A stretch of DNA of 64,000 nucleotides. Source: Azorinus chamasolen (taxonomy: Eukaryota > Mollusca > Bivalvia > Cardiida > Solecurtidae). Positions 21,504 through 33,560 of the stretch are shown here, in pieces. A program made the translations under genes and the position numbers. A model generated the notes under the pieces. It was not told the origin of the DNA and did no database searches. It worked only from the letters and a program-made list of their open reading frames with translations. The stretch spans positions 1,626,404 to 1,690,403 of the forward strand of contig OY755242.1 in the NCBI GenBank assembly GCA_963576725.1, read 5' to 3'. Every line of letters begins with the position of its first letter. The stretch's first letter is position 1.

Positions 21504-22324
21504 CATGTATTTTTGAAATTCTATTTCTTTCAAACCAGATCTTAGCAACAACGTCGCACGACCATTGATTAAATTCATCAGGAAACATTGTAATGTCGCA
21601 ATGGAATCGAATTTCTGCATTTAAATTTGATCTACCCTAGAAATAGTACCATTGATGTTCGATATTTCATAGTAGTTCACAAAATGTTGAAAGTGTATCG
21701 AAATATCAACCGTGACTAATAATCAAATAATTCTTTTCGGTTATGTGTCCATTTCATGTACCTCCAACAATTCTATAATGTTCTGCAAAAAATCTAACAA
21801 TTATGTTACTTTGGTCTACCTAACTATTACAACGGTGAAATGGGCTGTTCCGAAATTCAAACAAGTCAAGCTAAAATGAGCTTCTGGTTAATATTTAGGG
21901 ACTTTTCCAAACAATAGTGTAACACGACAAACCGTGCAGATCCTGATTATAGGGCTTCTCTATGAGCCTTCTTACCTGGGTCTCCTCTGTTTGCAAAGGG
22001 CATAAGTGACGAGGCTAAAAGGGCATTTAACTCAGAATCCGACAACAATATATCGGACTTTTGTAAATACCACAGGAAGGGTATGGAACTTTCAGAATCC
22101 GACGACCTTATGTCGGACTTCTGTTGTAAAAAGACACCATGCTGTTTGAACAAAGGCGTTTGGATTGACAGTAGGTCATTGGTAAAATCTATTCATTTTA
22201 TACTTGGAGATTTCGTGAAAAATGGGTCTGTATAATTTGCATATTAAGTATGTACGTTCACTAGTCGTTGTTGCTTTTCACACCTTTGTAGCGTTTAAAT
22301 AGAACCATGTAACACTTATATATT

Positions 22325-22413
22325 GGGACCCAAGCGGTGGCCGAGGGGAAAGAGCTGCGTCTATGAATCTCTAGGTCATTGGTTCGAATCCCGTCCTTGG
22401 TTCGAATCCCGTC
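22325..22413 (+). repeat. tRNA-Ser-like sequence with duplicated B-box, array unit 2
   Basis: Same A-box as unit 1, but the segment carrying 'ttggttcgaatcccgtc' is present twice in tandem, giving two consensus B-boxes 18 bp apart. Confidence 0.6.
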
Positions 22414-23512
22414 ACAACCAAACGCAAATGGAAAAAAGATTCTAATATTCTTTATTCTTTATCTTTTTTGATATTCTTTTCTCTACATATATTTTAAAGC
22501 AAACAAACTAGAAAACATAAGCATGCCTCTTGAAACTTGTTATTGACTTTTTAAAGCATTATGCTATATTAACATACAGTCCTGGTGTCAATAGTATGCA
22601 TTTCGATGAAACGTAGAGGCAGGATCCAGACTTTGTGCTAGGACAACTATGAATTCGAAACTACCATGTTTAATTTAAAATTGTCACCTGCTCATTATTT
22701 TGTGTATTGCATATATAATTATTTATATTCAATTAGTCTATGCTTTGCATGGTTTTATTTTAAAATTGTCAAACATCTAGGATCCTGATCACAGACCGAC
22801 ACACACAATGTACAACTGGCAATTAGGTCACGATAACCTGCATAATATTTGAAAACTTAGTTTGTTTCAAAAGGAATTACTGCACAGTTCAAACTGACTA
22901 TAAAAATTCCCTGAGAATTTGAACAATAATTACATCAACAAAAACAATAGTTTTAAAAAGTACATGTATTTAGACACAGAGCGCAAATGGAACGGATCCA
23001 TGTAAGAAACTTGATTCCTGTTCTATGTTTATTCCAAATTTCAATACCTACTGAATATTCATGAACAAAGTAGTAATAATGAAACATGAAAAGTGGAAAT
23101 CATTAGCCACTTAAGAAAGTAAAGAAAAAGATCTTTCAAATTCCATTAGCCAACAGAGCAGACCCTGATCAGACGACTTCTATAGGAGTAATCAGATCTG
23201 GGTAAACTCTGTTTACAAACGCGTGAAAAACATTTATATGAAGGAAAGGGTTAAGTGTTCTAGCACCCAGTCTCTCCTCTCTACCAGTTTGTACAGCTGA
23301 AAAAGTCAGTTTGGAAACATTTTTGCAACTTTAGATTAAACAGACATGGTAGCAAATAGTGAAAACCCTTCAAACGGGTCCATTAAGGAGGTGTTTGATC
23401 TGGGTCTGCACTATTTGCATAAGTGTGTTTGTCAAAATACCCAGGGTAATTAGGGTATCACTTGTAAATCTCTGAAATGCATTCAAAAGTATAGATTTGT
23501 CACCTTTTACAA

Positions 23513-23710
23513 TACAGTAAAACCCCTCTTAACCCGACTTCTAGTAGATAAGAATTTAGAAACTTTTTAGGCAGGTGGCTGCTTAATGCAGGGTGAAAGT
23601 CATGCCGAGGAGCTTTCTGCATTATTTTCATCCTGCATTAAGCTGCCACCTGTCTCCAAGACTGATATTTATACTGAATTTAAAGTCTGGTTTAGAGGGG
23701 TTTTACCGTA
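23513..23710. mobile_element. Family M MITE, array unit 2
   Basis: Same termini and palindromic body as unit 1, with 'aatgcagggtgaaagtcatg' replacing 'aatgtacggtgaaagtcatg'. Confidence 0.8.
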
Positions 23711-24533
23711 CATGTATTTTTGAAATTCTATTTCTTTCAAACCAGATCTTAGCAACAACGTCGCACGACCATTGATTAAATTCATCAGGAAACATTGTAA
23801 TGTCGCAATGGAATCGAATTTCTGCATTTGAATTTTGATCTACCCTAGAAATAGTACCATTGATGTTCGATATTTCATAGTAGTTCACAAAATGTTGAAA
23901 GTGTATCGAAATATCAACCGTGACTAATAATCAAATAATTCTTTTCGGTTATGTGTCCATTTCATGTACCTCCAAAAATTCTATAATGTTCTGCAAAAAA
24001 TCTAACCATTATATTACTTTGGTCTACCTAACTATTACAACGGTGAAATGGGCTGTTCCCAAAATTCAAACAAGTCAAGCTAAAATGAGCTTCTGGTTAA
24101 TATTTAGGGACTTTTCCAAACAATAGTGTAACACGACAAACCGTGCAGATCCTGATTAGAGGGCTTCTCTATGAGCCTTCTTACCTGGGTCTCCTCTGTT
24201 TGCAAAGGGCATAAATGACTAGGCTAAAAGGGCATTTAACTCAGAATCAGACAACAATATATCGGACTTTTGTAAATACCACAGGAAGGGTATGGAACTT
24301 TCAGAATCCGACGACCTTATGTCGGACTTCTGTTGTAAAAAGACACCATGCTGTTTGAACAAAGGCGTTTGGATTGACAGTAGGTCATTGGTAAAATCTA
24401 TTCATTTTATACTTGGAGATTTCATGAAAAATGGGTCCGTATAATTTGCATATTAAGTATGTACGTTCACTAGTCGTTGTTGCTTTTCACACCTTTGTAG
24501 CGTTTAAATAGAACCATGTAACACTTATATATT

Positions 24534-24622
24534 GGGACCCAAGCGGTGGCCGAGGGGAAAGAGCTGCGTCTATGAATCTCTAGGTCATTGGTTCGAATCC
24601 CGTCCTTGGTTCGAATCCCGTC
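24534..24622 (+). repeat. tRNA-Ser-like sequence with duplicated B-box, array unit 3
   Basis: Identical by eye to the unit 2 copy, including the tandem duplication of the B-box segment. Confidence 0.6.
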
Positions 24623-25721
24623 ACAACCAAACGCAAATGGAAAAAAGATTCTAATATTCTTTATTCTTTATCTTTTTTGATATTCTTTTCTCTACATATA
24701 TTTTAAAGCAAACAAACTAGAAAACATAAGCATGCCTCTTGAAACTTGTTATTGACTTTTTAAAGCATTATGCTATATTAACATACAGTCCTGGTGTCAA
24801 TAGTATGCATTTCGATGAAACGTAGAGGCAGGATCCAGACTTTGTGCTAGGACAACTATGAATTCGAAACTACCATGTTCAATTTAAAATTGTCACCTGC
24901 TCATTATTTTGTGTATTGCATATATAATTATTTATATTCAATTAGTCTATGCTTTGCATGGTTTTATTTTAAAATTGTCAAACATCTAGGATCCTGATCA
25001 TAGACCGACACACACAATGTACAACTGGCAATTAGGTCACGATAACCTGCATAATATTTGAAAACTTAGTTTGTTTCAAAAGGAATTACTGCACAGTTCA
25101 AACTGACTATAAAAATTCCCTGAGAATTTGAACAATAATTACATCAACAAAAACAATAGTTTTAAAAAGTACATGTATTTAGACACAGAGCGCAAATGGA
25201 ACGGATCCATGTAAGAAACTTGATTCCTGTTCTATGTTTATTCCAAATTTCAATACCTACTGAATATTCATGAACAAAGTAGTAATAATGAAACATGAAA
25301 AGTGGAAATCATTAGCCACTTAAGAAAGTAAAGAAAAAGATCTTTCAAATTCCATTAGCCAACAGAGCAGACCCTGATCAGACGACTTCTATAGGAGTAA
25401 TCAGATCTGGGTAAACTCTGTTTACAAACGCGTGAAAAACATTTATATGAAGGAAAGGGTTAAGTGTTCTAGCACCCAGTCTCTCCTCTCTACCAGTTTG
25501 TACAGCTGAAAAAGTCAGTTTGGAAACATTTTTGCAACTTTAGATTAAACAGACATGGTAGCAAATAGTGAAAACCCTTCAAACGGGTCCATTAAGGAGG
25601 TGTTTGATCTGGGTCTGCACTATTTGCATAAGTGTGTTTGTCAAAATACCCAGGGTAATTAGGGTATCACTTGTAAATCTCTGAAATGCATTCAAAAGTA
25701 TAGATTTGTCACCTTTTACAA

Positions 25722-25919
25722 TACAGTAAAACCCCTCTTAACCCGACTTCTAGTAGATAAGAATTTAGAAACTTTTTAGGCAGGTGGCTGCTTAATGCAG
25801 GGTGAAAGTCATGCCGAGGAGCTTTCTGCATTATTTTCATCCTGCATTAAGCTGCCACATGTCTCCAAGACTGATATTTATACTGAATTTAAAGTCTGGT
25901 TTAGAGGGGTTTTACCGTA
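25722..25919. mobile_element. Family M MITE, array unit 3
   Basis: As unit 2, with one change in the right arm (gccacatgtc for gccacctgtc). Confidence 0.8.
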
Positions 25920-26741
25920 CATGTATTTTTGAAATTCTATTTCTTTCAAACCAGATCTTAGCAACAACGTCGCACGACCATTGATTAAATTCATCAGGAA
26001 ACATTGTAATGTCGCAATGGAATCGAATTTCTGCATTTGAATTTTGATCTACCCTAGAAATAGTACCATTGATGTTCGATATTTCATAGTAGTTCACAAA
26101 ATGTTGAAAGTGTATCGAAATATCAACCGTGACTAATAATCAAATAATTCTTTTCGGTTATGTGTCCATTTCATGTACCTCCAACAATTCTATAATGTTC
26201 TGCAAAAATCTAACAATTATGTTACTTTGGTCTACCTAACTATTACAACGGTGAAATGGGCTGTTCCCAAAATTCAAACAAGTCAAGCTAAAATGAGCTT
26301 CTGGTTAATATTTAGGGACTTTTCCAAACAATAGTGTAACACGACAAACCGTGCAGATCCTGATTATAGGGCTTCTCTATGAGCCTTCTTACCTGGGTCT
26401 CCTCTGTTTGCAAAGGGCATAAATGACTAGGCTAAAAGGGCATTTAACTCAGAATCAGACAACAATATATCGGACTTTTGTAAATACCACAGGAAGGGTA
26501 TGGAACTTTCAGAATCCGACGACCTTATGTCGGACTTCTGTTGTAAAAAGACACCATGCTGTTTGAACAAAGGCGTTTGGATTGACAGTAGGTCATTGGT
26601 AAAATCTATTCATTTTATACTTGGAGATTTCATGAAAAATGGGTCTGTATAATTTGCATATTAAGTATGTACGTTCACTAGTCGTTGTTGCTTTTCACAC
26701 CTTTGTAGCGTTTAAATAGAACCATGTAACACTTATATATT

Positions 26742-26830
26742 GGGACCCAAGCGGTGGCCGAGGGGAAAGAGCTGCGTCTATGAATCTCTAGGTCATTGGT
26801 TCGAATCCCGTCCTTGGTTCGAATCCCGTC
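26742..26830 (+). repeat. tRNA-Ser-like sequence with duplicated B-box, array unit 4
   Basis: Same as units 2 and 3, with two tandem 'ggttcgaatcc' B-boxes. Confidence 0.6.
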
Positions 26831-27929
26831 ACAACCAAACGCAAATGGAAAAAAGATTCTAATATTCTTTATTCTTTATCTTTTTTGATATTCTTTTCTC
26901 TACATATATTTTAAAGCAAACAAACTAGAAAACATAAGCATGCCTCTTGAAACTTGTTATTGACTTTTTAAAGCATTATGCTATATTAACATACAGTCCT
27001 GGTGTCAATAGTATGCATTTCGATGAAACGTAGAGGCAGGATCCAGACTTTGTGCTAGGACAACTATGAATTCGAAACTACCATGTTCAATTTAAAATTG
27101 TCACCTGCTCATTATTTTGTGTATTGCATATATAATTATTTATATTCAATTAGTCTATGCTTTGCATGGTTTTATTTTAAAATTGTCAAACATCTAGGAT
27201 CCTGATCACAGACCGACACACACAATGTACAACTGGCAATTAGGTCACGATAACCTGCATAATATTTGAAAACTTAGTTTGTTTCAAAAGGAATTACTGC
27301 ACAGTTCAAACTGACTATAAAAATTCCCTGAGAATTTGAACAATAATTACATCAACAAAAACAATAGTTTTAAAAAGTACATGTATTTAGACACAGAGCG
27401 CAAATGGAACGGATCCATGTAAGAAACTTGATTCCTGTTCTATGTTTATTCCAAATTTCAATACCTACTGAATATTCATGAACAAAGTAGTAATAATGAA
27501 ACATGAAAAGTGGAAATCATTAGCCACTTAAGAAAGTAAAGAAAAAGATCTTTCAAATTCCATTAGCCAACAGAGCAGACCCTGATCAGACGACTTCTAT
27601 AGGAGTAATCAGATCTGGGTAAACTCTGTTTACAAACGCGTGAAAAACATTTATATGAAGGAAAGGGTTAATTGTTCTAGCACCCAGTCTCTCCTCTCTA
27701 CCAGTTTGTACAGCTGAAAAAGTCAGTTTGGAAACATTTTTGCAACTTTAGATTAAACAGACATGGTAGCAAATAGTGAAAACCCTTCAAACGGGTCCAT
27801 TAAGGAGGTGTTTGATCTGGGTCTGCACTATTTGAATAAGTGTGTTTGTCAAAATACCCAGGGTAATTAGGGTATCACTTGTAAATCTCTGAAATGCATT
27901 CAAAAGTATAGATTTGTCACCTTTTACAA

Positions 27930-28112
27930 TACAGTAAAACCCCTCTTAACCCGACTTCTAGAAACTTTTTAGGCAGGTGGCTGCTTAATGCAGGGTGAAA
28001 GTCATGCCGAGGAGCTTTCTGCATTATTTTCATCCTGCATTAAGCTGCCACCTGTCTCCAAGACTGATATTTATACTGAATTTAAAGTCTGGTTTAGAGG
28101 GGTTTTACCGTA
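27930..28112. mobile_element. Family M MITE, array unit 4 (15-bp deletion)
   Basis: As unit 2, but 'tagtagataagaattt' is missing from the left arm, which accounts for the shorter 2193-bp unit. Confidence 0.8.
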
Positions 28113-28934
28113 CATGTATTTTTGAAATTCTATTTCTTTCAAACCAGATCTTAGCAACAACGTCGCACGACCATTGATTAAATTCATCAGGAAACATTGT
28201 AATGTCGCAATGGAATCGAATTTCTGCATTTGAATTTTGATCTACCCTAGAAATAGTACCATTGATGTTCGATATTTCATAGTAGTTCACAAAATGTTGA
28301 AAGTGTATCGAAATATCAACCGTGACTAATAATCAAATAATTCTTTTCGGTTATGTGTCCATTTCATGTACCTCCAACAATTCTATAATGTTCTGCAAAA
28401 ATCTAACAATTATGTTACTTTGGTCTACCTAACTATTACAACGGTGAAATGGGCTGTTCCCAAAATTCAAACAAGTCAAGCTAAAATGAGCTTCTGGTTA
28501 ATATTTAGGGACTTTTCCAAACAATAGTGTAACACGACAAACCGTGCAGATCCTGATTAGAGGGCTTCTCTATGAGCCTTCTTACCTGGGTCTCCTCTGT
28601 TTGCAAAGGGCATAAATGACTAGGCTAAAAGGGCATTTAACTCAGAATCCGACAACAATATATCGGACTTTTGTAAATACCACAGGAAGGGTATGGAACT
28701 TTCAGAATCCGACGACCTTATGTTGGACTTCTGTTGTAAAAAGACACCATGCTGTTTGAACAAAGGCGTTTGGATTGACAGTAGGTCATTGGTAAAATCT
28801 ATTCATTTTATACTTGGAGATTTCATGAAAAATGGGTCTGTATAATTTGCATATTAAGTATGTACGTTCACTAGACGTTGTTGCTTTTCACACCTTTGTA
28901 GCGTTTAAATAGAACCATGTAACACTTATATATT

Positions 28935-29023
28935 GGGACCCAAGCGGTGGCCGAGGGGAAAGAGCTGCGTCTATGAATCTCTAGGTCATTGGTTCGAATC
29001 CCGTCCTTGGTTCGAATCCCGTC
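28935..29023 (+). repeat. tRNA-Ser-like sequence with duplicated B-box, array unit 5
   Basis: Fifth copy, again with the tandem B-box duplication. Confidence 0.6.
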
Positions 29024-29662
29024 ACAACCAAACGCAAATGGAAAAAAGATTCTAATATTCTTTATCTGTTTTGATATTCTTTTCTCTACATATATTTTAA
29101 AGCAAACAAACTAGAAAACATAAGCATGCCTCTTGAAACTTGTTATTGACTTTTTAAAGCATTATGCTATATTAACATACAGTCCTGGTGTCAATAGTAT
29201 GCATTTCGATGAAACGTAGAGGCAGGATCCAGACTTTGTGCTAGGACAACTATGAATTCGAAACTACCATGTTTAATTTAAAATTGTCACCTGCTCATTA
29301 TTTTGTGTATTGCATATATAATTATTTATATTCAATTAGTCTATGCTTTGCATGGTTGTATTTTAAAATTGTCAAACATCTAGGATCCTGATCACAGACC
29401 GACACACACAATGTACAACTGGCAATTAGGTCACGATAACCTGCATAATATTTGAAAACTTAGTTTGTTTCAAAAGGAATTACTGCACAGTTCAAACTGA
29501 CTATAAAAATTCCCTGAGAATTTGAACAATAATTACATCAACAAAAACAATAGTTTAAAAAAGTACATGTATATAGATACAGAGCGCAAATGGAACGGAT
29601 CCATGTAAGAAACTTGATTCCTGTTCTATGTTTATTCCAATTTCAATACCTACTGAATATTC

Positions 29663-29740
29663 ATGAACAAAATAATGGCTACTTATTTCCACTTTTCATG
29701 TTTCATTATATGAAACATGAAAAGTGGAAATGAGTAGCTA
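29663..29740. repeat. Small inverted repeat unique to unit 5
   Basis: 'tccacttttcatgtttcatt' is followed at once by 'tgaaacatgaaaagtggaaa', a perfect hairpin not present in the other units. It marks where the last unit diverges. Confidence 0.75.
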
Positions 29741-29966
29741 TTTAAGAAAGGAAAGAAAAAGATATTTCAAATTCCATTAGCCAACAGAGCATATCCTGAT
29801 CAGACGACTCCTATAGGAGTCATCAGATCTGGGTCTACTCTGTTTGCAAACGCGTGAAAAACATTTATATGAAGGAAAGGTTTAGTGTTCTAGCATCTCT
29901 ACCAGTTTGTACAGCTGAATAAGTCAGATTGGAAACATTTTTGCAACTTTAGATTACAGCTTGCTT

Positions 29967-30177
29967 AATCCTTACAATGCTGAGTGATGTTTCGTTTGCA
30001 ACAATTGACGTCTGCGTCAATTCTTCAATAAACTTTCTTTCATTTTATGCAAAAATATTATCAAGATGACAAACAGTTTGGATCCTGATGAAACGCAGAA
30101 TTATGTGGCCTCTCATCTGGATCCAAACTGTTTGCATAGGTAATCACAGTTTCGCCGCTAGCGTGCAAAGAGTTAAG
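29967..30177. mobile_element. TTAA-type MITE with type 2 hairpin (diverged)
   Basis: The left end 'ttaatccttacaatgctgag' and the right end 'gcgtgcaaagagttaa' are TTAA-flanked diverged inverted repeats. Inside, 30070-30135 is a hairpin module: 'caaacagtttggatcctgat' against 'catctggatccaaactgttt'. Confidence 0.55.
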
Positions 30178-30310
30178 CGTATGACCTCTAGAGATTTTAG
30201 CATGATGTAACAGTTGCCCTGCACTACTGACCACCAGTGCGCTGTAACCTTTATACTGTAAAGATCGTACAGAACAGAAGAAGTCTATTTAACCCTTAAT
30301 TTCCCCATAT

Positions 30311-30380
30311 AAACTGCAAATAGATTCGACCCAGATCAGACAGCTCGCTCCCATAGATTCAGGGTCTGCTCTGTTGCTAA
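30311..30380. repeat. Hairpin module, type 1 (diverged)
   Basis: 'gacccagatcagacagctcg' pairs with 'agattcagggtctgctctgtt'-type sequence. It follows 'taaccctt' at 30291-30298, so a decayed TTAA-MITE is likely. Confidence 0.45.
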
Positions 30381-30639
30381 TGGATCTACCTTCCATATTT
30401 CATTATAAATATTTTGTAAGATTCCGGAACCGGATTGTAAGCCAAGCACTGCACATGCGCGTATTCTCTTAGGGGGATTCCCGCTAGGTAGCGCTCGTGC
30501 AATAGGGTTTTCCGCCATAGTTTGAGTCGCAATCCATTTTATAAGGATTTCGGCAAAAGCCGAAACCCTAATAATGGCCACACATACGTTTGTAAAGTTT
30601 GGTGTAAATTGGACAAATACATTCCAAGACGAAGTCCGG

Positions 30640-30840
30640 AAAAATCTTCTAGATGTGCGTACGGATGTACGGACATACGTACGGATGGACGTACGGATAT
30701 ACGGACAAGGGCAACCCTATATGTCAACACTGTGAGGGGGCATAAAAATCCGGAAAACCAAAGTGTGACACACTGACGGACGGACAGATAGAGTGTACAC
30801 CTATAGTCCCCTTAGGTGATGCCGGTAGGTGACTAATAAC
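30640..30840 (+). repeat. acgga-rich repeat with tccgga motif
   Basis: Multiple 'acggatgtacgga' and 'cggacggac' phrases, two 'tccggaaaa' phrases, then 'ctatagtcccctta'. This combination recurs in many bivalve interspersed repeats as I know them. The frames crossing it on both strands are low complexity. Confidence 0.45.
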
Positions 30841-30868
30841 ATAACTTTGTGTATATAAAACAGTAGCG

Positions 30869-30938
30869 ATGTGGGGGATCGAACACGGGAACCACAGATT
30901 TGCGTCTATACAGGCGACTGTTACTCAGTCTGACTCGA
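30869..30938 (-). repeat. tRNA-like sequence (degenerate)
   Basis: On the minus strand it reads a B-box-like 'gttcgatcccc' about 45 bp after a poor A-box-like 'gactgagtaac'. Length is tRNA-like but pairing is weak. Confidence 0.3.
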
Positions 30939-31310
30939 AAGAGACATACAAAGTCTAACCGTCGCAACTGTTAAAGTCACTTTTAAACTTTATTTTATCT
31001 TTTAATATTTTCAAATAGTATAATTGCGTGGGCGAATTCATTTGTATTAGATCTATCACAAGTAAACTAGTGTGATATAATAGGCTTTTGAAAGTATCCT
31101 CTAAACCCTGGAGCTTTATATCCTGCAAGACGAACTCCAACGTTTGGCGGCTCGCCTGTGACAGTGAAGGGATGTAAACGTGGACAGACTTATACTAGAC
31201 TGGTACCATATATTTTTCTATGGTTTCGGATGGTTTCAAACAGAAAAACGACTAACCGTTCAAGCCGATACAACAATCGCATTATGAAATTTGCACATCA
31301 TCTATCGACA

Positions 31311-31457
31311 GCGTATATTGATAAACCCACATTGTATATTGATAAACGCACAGCGTATATTGACAAATGCACAACGTATATTGACATATGCATAGCGTAT
31401 ATTGACCAATGCACACCGTATATTGACAAATGCACAGCGTATATTGACAAATGCACA
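31311..31457 (-). repeat. 21-bp minisatellite, seven units
   Basis: Seven units of 'gcgtatattgacaaatgcac' plus one base, the reverse complement of the unit at 12699-13118. The 'YIDKCTA' frames on the plus strand are a consequence of the 21-bp period. Confidence 0.9.
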
Positions 31458-32039
31458 TCAGTTTAAAAAGTCGAACTATACTATTAAGCAATACTTTTGT
31501 ACAAGCATACACAACTGAGCAAGCCGTACTAAACAGTTAGGTGTAAAGTACTGTTTTAATTACAATGTACGAGTTTACATGTATATATGTATCGGGAATA
31601 TGCATCTATATAGATATATACGTCCATAATGTCGCACTGAAGTACATATATGTATTATAGGATATATTCATGTATCAATGTACATGTATCTTAATGAATA
31701 TGTGTACTAGTTATCAGTTATCCTTTGAATAAAAACATCCGTTTGCACGTTTTCATGTGTCCCTATGTTTCGTTTCGTCAGAGATGTACAACGTGCGTGT
31801 TCCAAACGGCTCAATTTTTATAGGTGTTATATGATATACTTATGGATTCAAAGATGTGTATATCTTTGGATAAATGTCTGGACTCTATAAACTCAGATAA
31901 AGCATCCTTTCACACGCTAAATATGTCGAGAGCTATGTTCCGTTTTGTTAGAGATATACTACAGGTGTATTCCAAACGGGTCACGTTTAGACATGAATGC
32001 GTGTCTGCACTCTTAGGGATTAGTTTGTATATTATGTAT
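31458..32039. other. No gene recognised
   Basis: Frame 31824-32078 (84 codons) has no recognised motif. It may be the tail of the non-LTR fragment suggested for 32040-32320. Confidence 0.35.
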
Positions 32040-32320
32040 GAGCGCGTGATTGCATTTCATTTCATACATTTTATATAGTTTACAATCGATTTTCTTCATC
32101 ATGTTATTATCATCATGCGTTATTTACTCTATCTTGCCTTTGTTATATTTGTTTGTCTGTACTGTATTTTCTTGACCATTTACACAATTTAATGTATTGT
32201 CCTACTTTGTACATAACTTGTTTCGTAAATGTATCGTCTATATGTTCACATGTATGTCATCTTGGCTCTCTTCTAATGGAGGAAAATAAAATTTATTATT
32301 ATTATTATCATTATTATTGT
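32040..32320 (+). mobile_element. Possible 3' end of a non-LTR retrotransposon with ATT tail
   Basis: T-rich sequence leads into 'cttctaatggaggaaaataa' followed by an (att)n microsatellite (about 32291-32320). A similar ending, 'gagtggaggaaataaagat', occurs at 52545-52570. Microsatellite tails of this kind are typical of several non-LTR clades. No coding region could be tied to it. Confidence 0.35.
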
Positions 32321-32629
32321 TAAGGCAGCTATGGCGTTCCATAACCTTTAGTGATAGCTCTAGTTTGTGTGTATATCTTGCATCTTTCATACCTTTGTAC
32401 TTTTGAATATGTGTGATATTTGTGTTTATCACATTACTTCCGGCTCGACAGTGTTATAACTTGGGAACTATATTCGCAATATTGAAGGCTTTTTATACAA
32501 CTCGTTGTATATTCCTACCTAACGTGTATACATACGCGCTGTCAAAAAATCTAAACAAACATGGCAAACACGGGAAACCACCCTCGATATACTCGTTGTG
32601 AAACCAAAACTGGATAAGAACGTCGGATA

Positions 32630-33092
32630 TCTGTACTATTTCATTTTTGTCGTACCCTTTATTACTTTTCTACAATAACTCTGTTTGCAGCTCAATCATT
32701 GAGTACACTAGCGATAGGTGGGGTGGATACAGTATGTTAAATTAAATGTTTTTTTTTGTTATACATACACTTTACCACTGTATTTGCTGTCGCGGTTGTT
32801 GTAGATTAGTCGGAGAGGGGATACGTTTATTTACACTGTTTGTCTTTTAGGATGGGGATGGAATAAGTGTGAGGTTGGGCGCCCATAAACCGGTTTAACC
32901 CCCCGGTGACTTTTGTCACTGACCGTTCCAAGGCCGTACTTCCATCTCCCTCCTATTGTATGTTTGTTTTGTCTTTGTGCGTCTCTTGTTGTTTTTTCTA
33001 CTTATGTACATTTGCTGTTTCCTTGTGTTGCTGTTCGGGCGAGTGTTTGTTCTGTATGTGGTGTTTCCTGCATGACTCATTTTTGTACTTAG
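32630..33092 (+). mobile_element. Repeat A copy (Penelope-like terminal repeat)
   Basis: Nearly identical by eye to the insertion at 17165-17650 (opposite strand), from 'gaacgtcggatatctgtact' to 'catttttgtact'. It lacks about 18 bp at the left end relative to that copy, so it is slightly 5'-truncated. The frames on both strands (32906-33142, 32916-33110) are those of the repeat and recur at every copy. Confidence 0.75.
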
Positions 33093-33275
33093 ATAATCCA
33101 AACAGGTCACGGATGTTCAATAGCAGTATACATAGAGCATAACAAAAGACGACACCCCGGTTATTCCAAGCCTGGCTGTCCCTGACAGTTACTTTTCACT
33201 CACCTTAACCGAACAACGTGTAGTTCCATAGAACTAGAAGTCCGATCGTGTAAATAATGTCTGTAGTTCGGTATC
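33093..33275. other. Spacer upstream of recombinase fragment
   Basis: No coding similarity seen; it could contain the decayed upstream part of the Crypton-type element. Confidence 0.3.
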
Positions 33276-33560
33276 ATGATGAAACACATGGTCCATCACA
33301 CCGGAATCTCCACTAACAAACACTTATCTAACTACAGACCCAGAAAATATATGATTTCAAAGATGGGTGACAACGATGTTCCCGCGGACCAGATAATGAA
33401 AATATCTGGGCACAGGACATGCATTCAATCAATAACTATAGTCGCATTAAACAGAATCAGCACAAAATGATATCCTCCACTCAACAACAATCACAACACC
33501 TCCCAAAACCAGGTTACAAGAGCATGTCCAGTGCAGCTGAACTCTATCTCTCTACACGCT
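33276..33560 (+). pseudogene. Crypton-type tyrosine recombinase, C-terminal fragment
   Basis: Frame 33276-33470 encodes 'TGISTNKHLSNYRPRKYMIS' and 'NDVPADQIMKISGHR'. A frameshift near 33415 moves to frame 33419-33658, giving 'INNYSRIKQNQHKMIS'. Together these match the end of DUF3504/Crypton-like tyrosine recombinases: an HxxR box (here YRPR, so the histidine is replaced), the GH box and the catalytic tyrosine in NNYS. Such proteins cut and rejoin DNA through a phosphotyrosine. The catalytic core upstream is missing and the frame is broken, so this is a relic. The alternative, a host gene derived from a Crypton, is unlikely given the frameshift. Confidence 0.65.

Larger units (their letters stand above)
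19831..29955 (+). repeat. Tandem array of ~2.2-kb units (about 4.6 copies)
   Basis: The anchor 'gcatttaactcagaatc' starts units at 19831, 22023, 24232, 26440 and 28633, giving lengths of 2192, 2209, 2208 and 2193 bp. The fifth unit stops at about 29955. Units 2-4 are nearly identical by eye; unit 1 and the end of unit 5 differ most. Each unit holds two short 'tccgac..gtcgga' hairpins, a tRNA-Ser-like sequence, a TTAA-MITE remnant with a hairpin module, and one family M MITE. The repeated 60-61-aa frames in each unit come from the MITE and its flank and are not genes. Confidence 0.92.

Noticed and set aside
21386..21568. 60-codon frame repeated in every 2.2-kb unit
   Set aside because: Starts inside the family M palindrome; conservation reflects recent unit duplication, not coding selection.
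22325..22413. Functional tRNA-Ser gene
   Set aside because: A- and B-boxes are good but acceptor and variable arms do not fold properly and the B-box segment is duplicated.
31824..32078. 84-codon frame as a host gene
   Set aside because: No recognised motif and it leads into a likely retrotransposon 3' tail.
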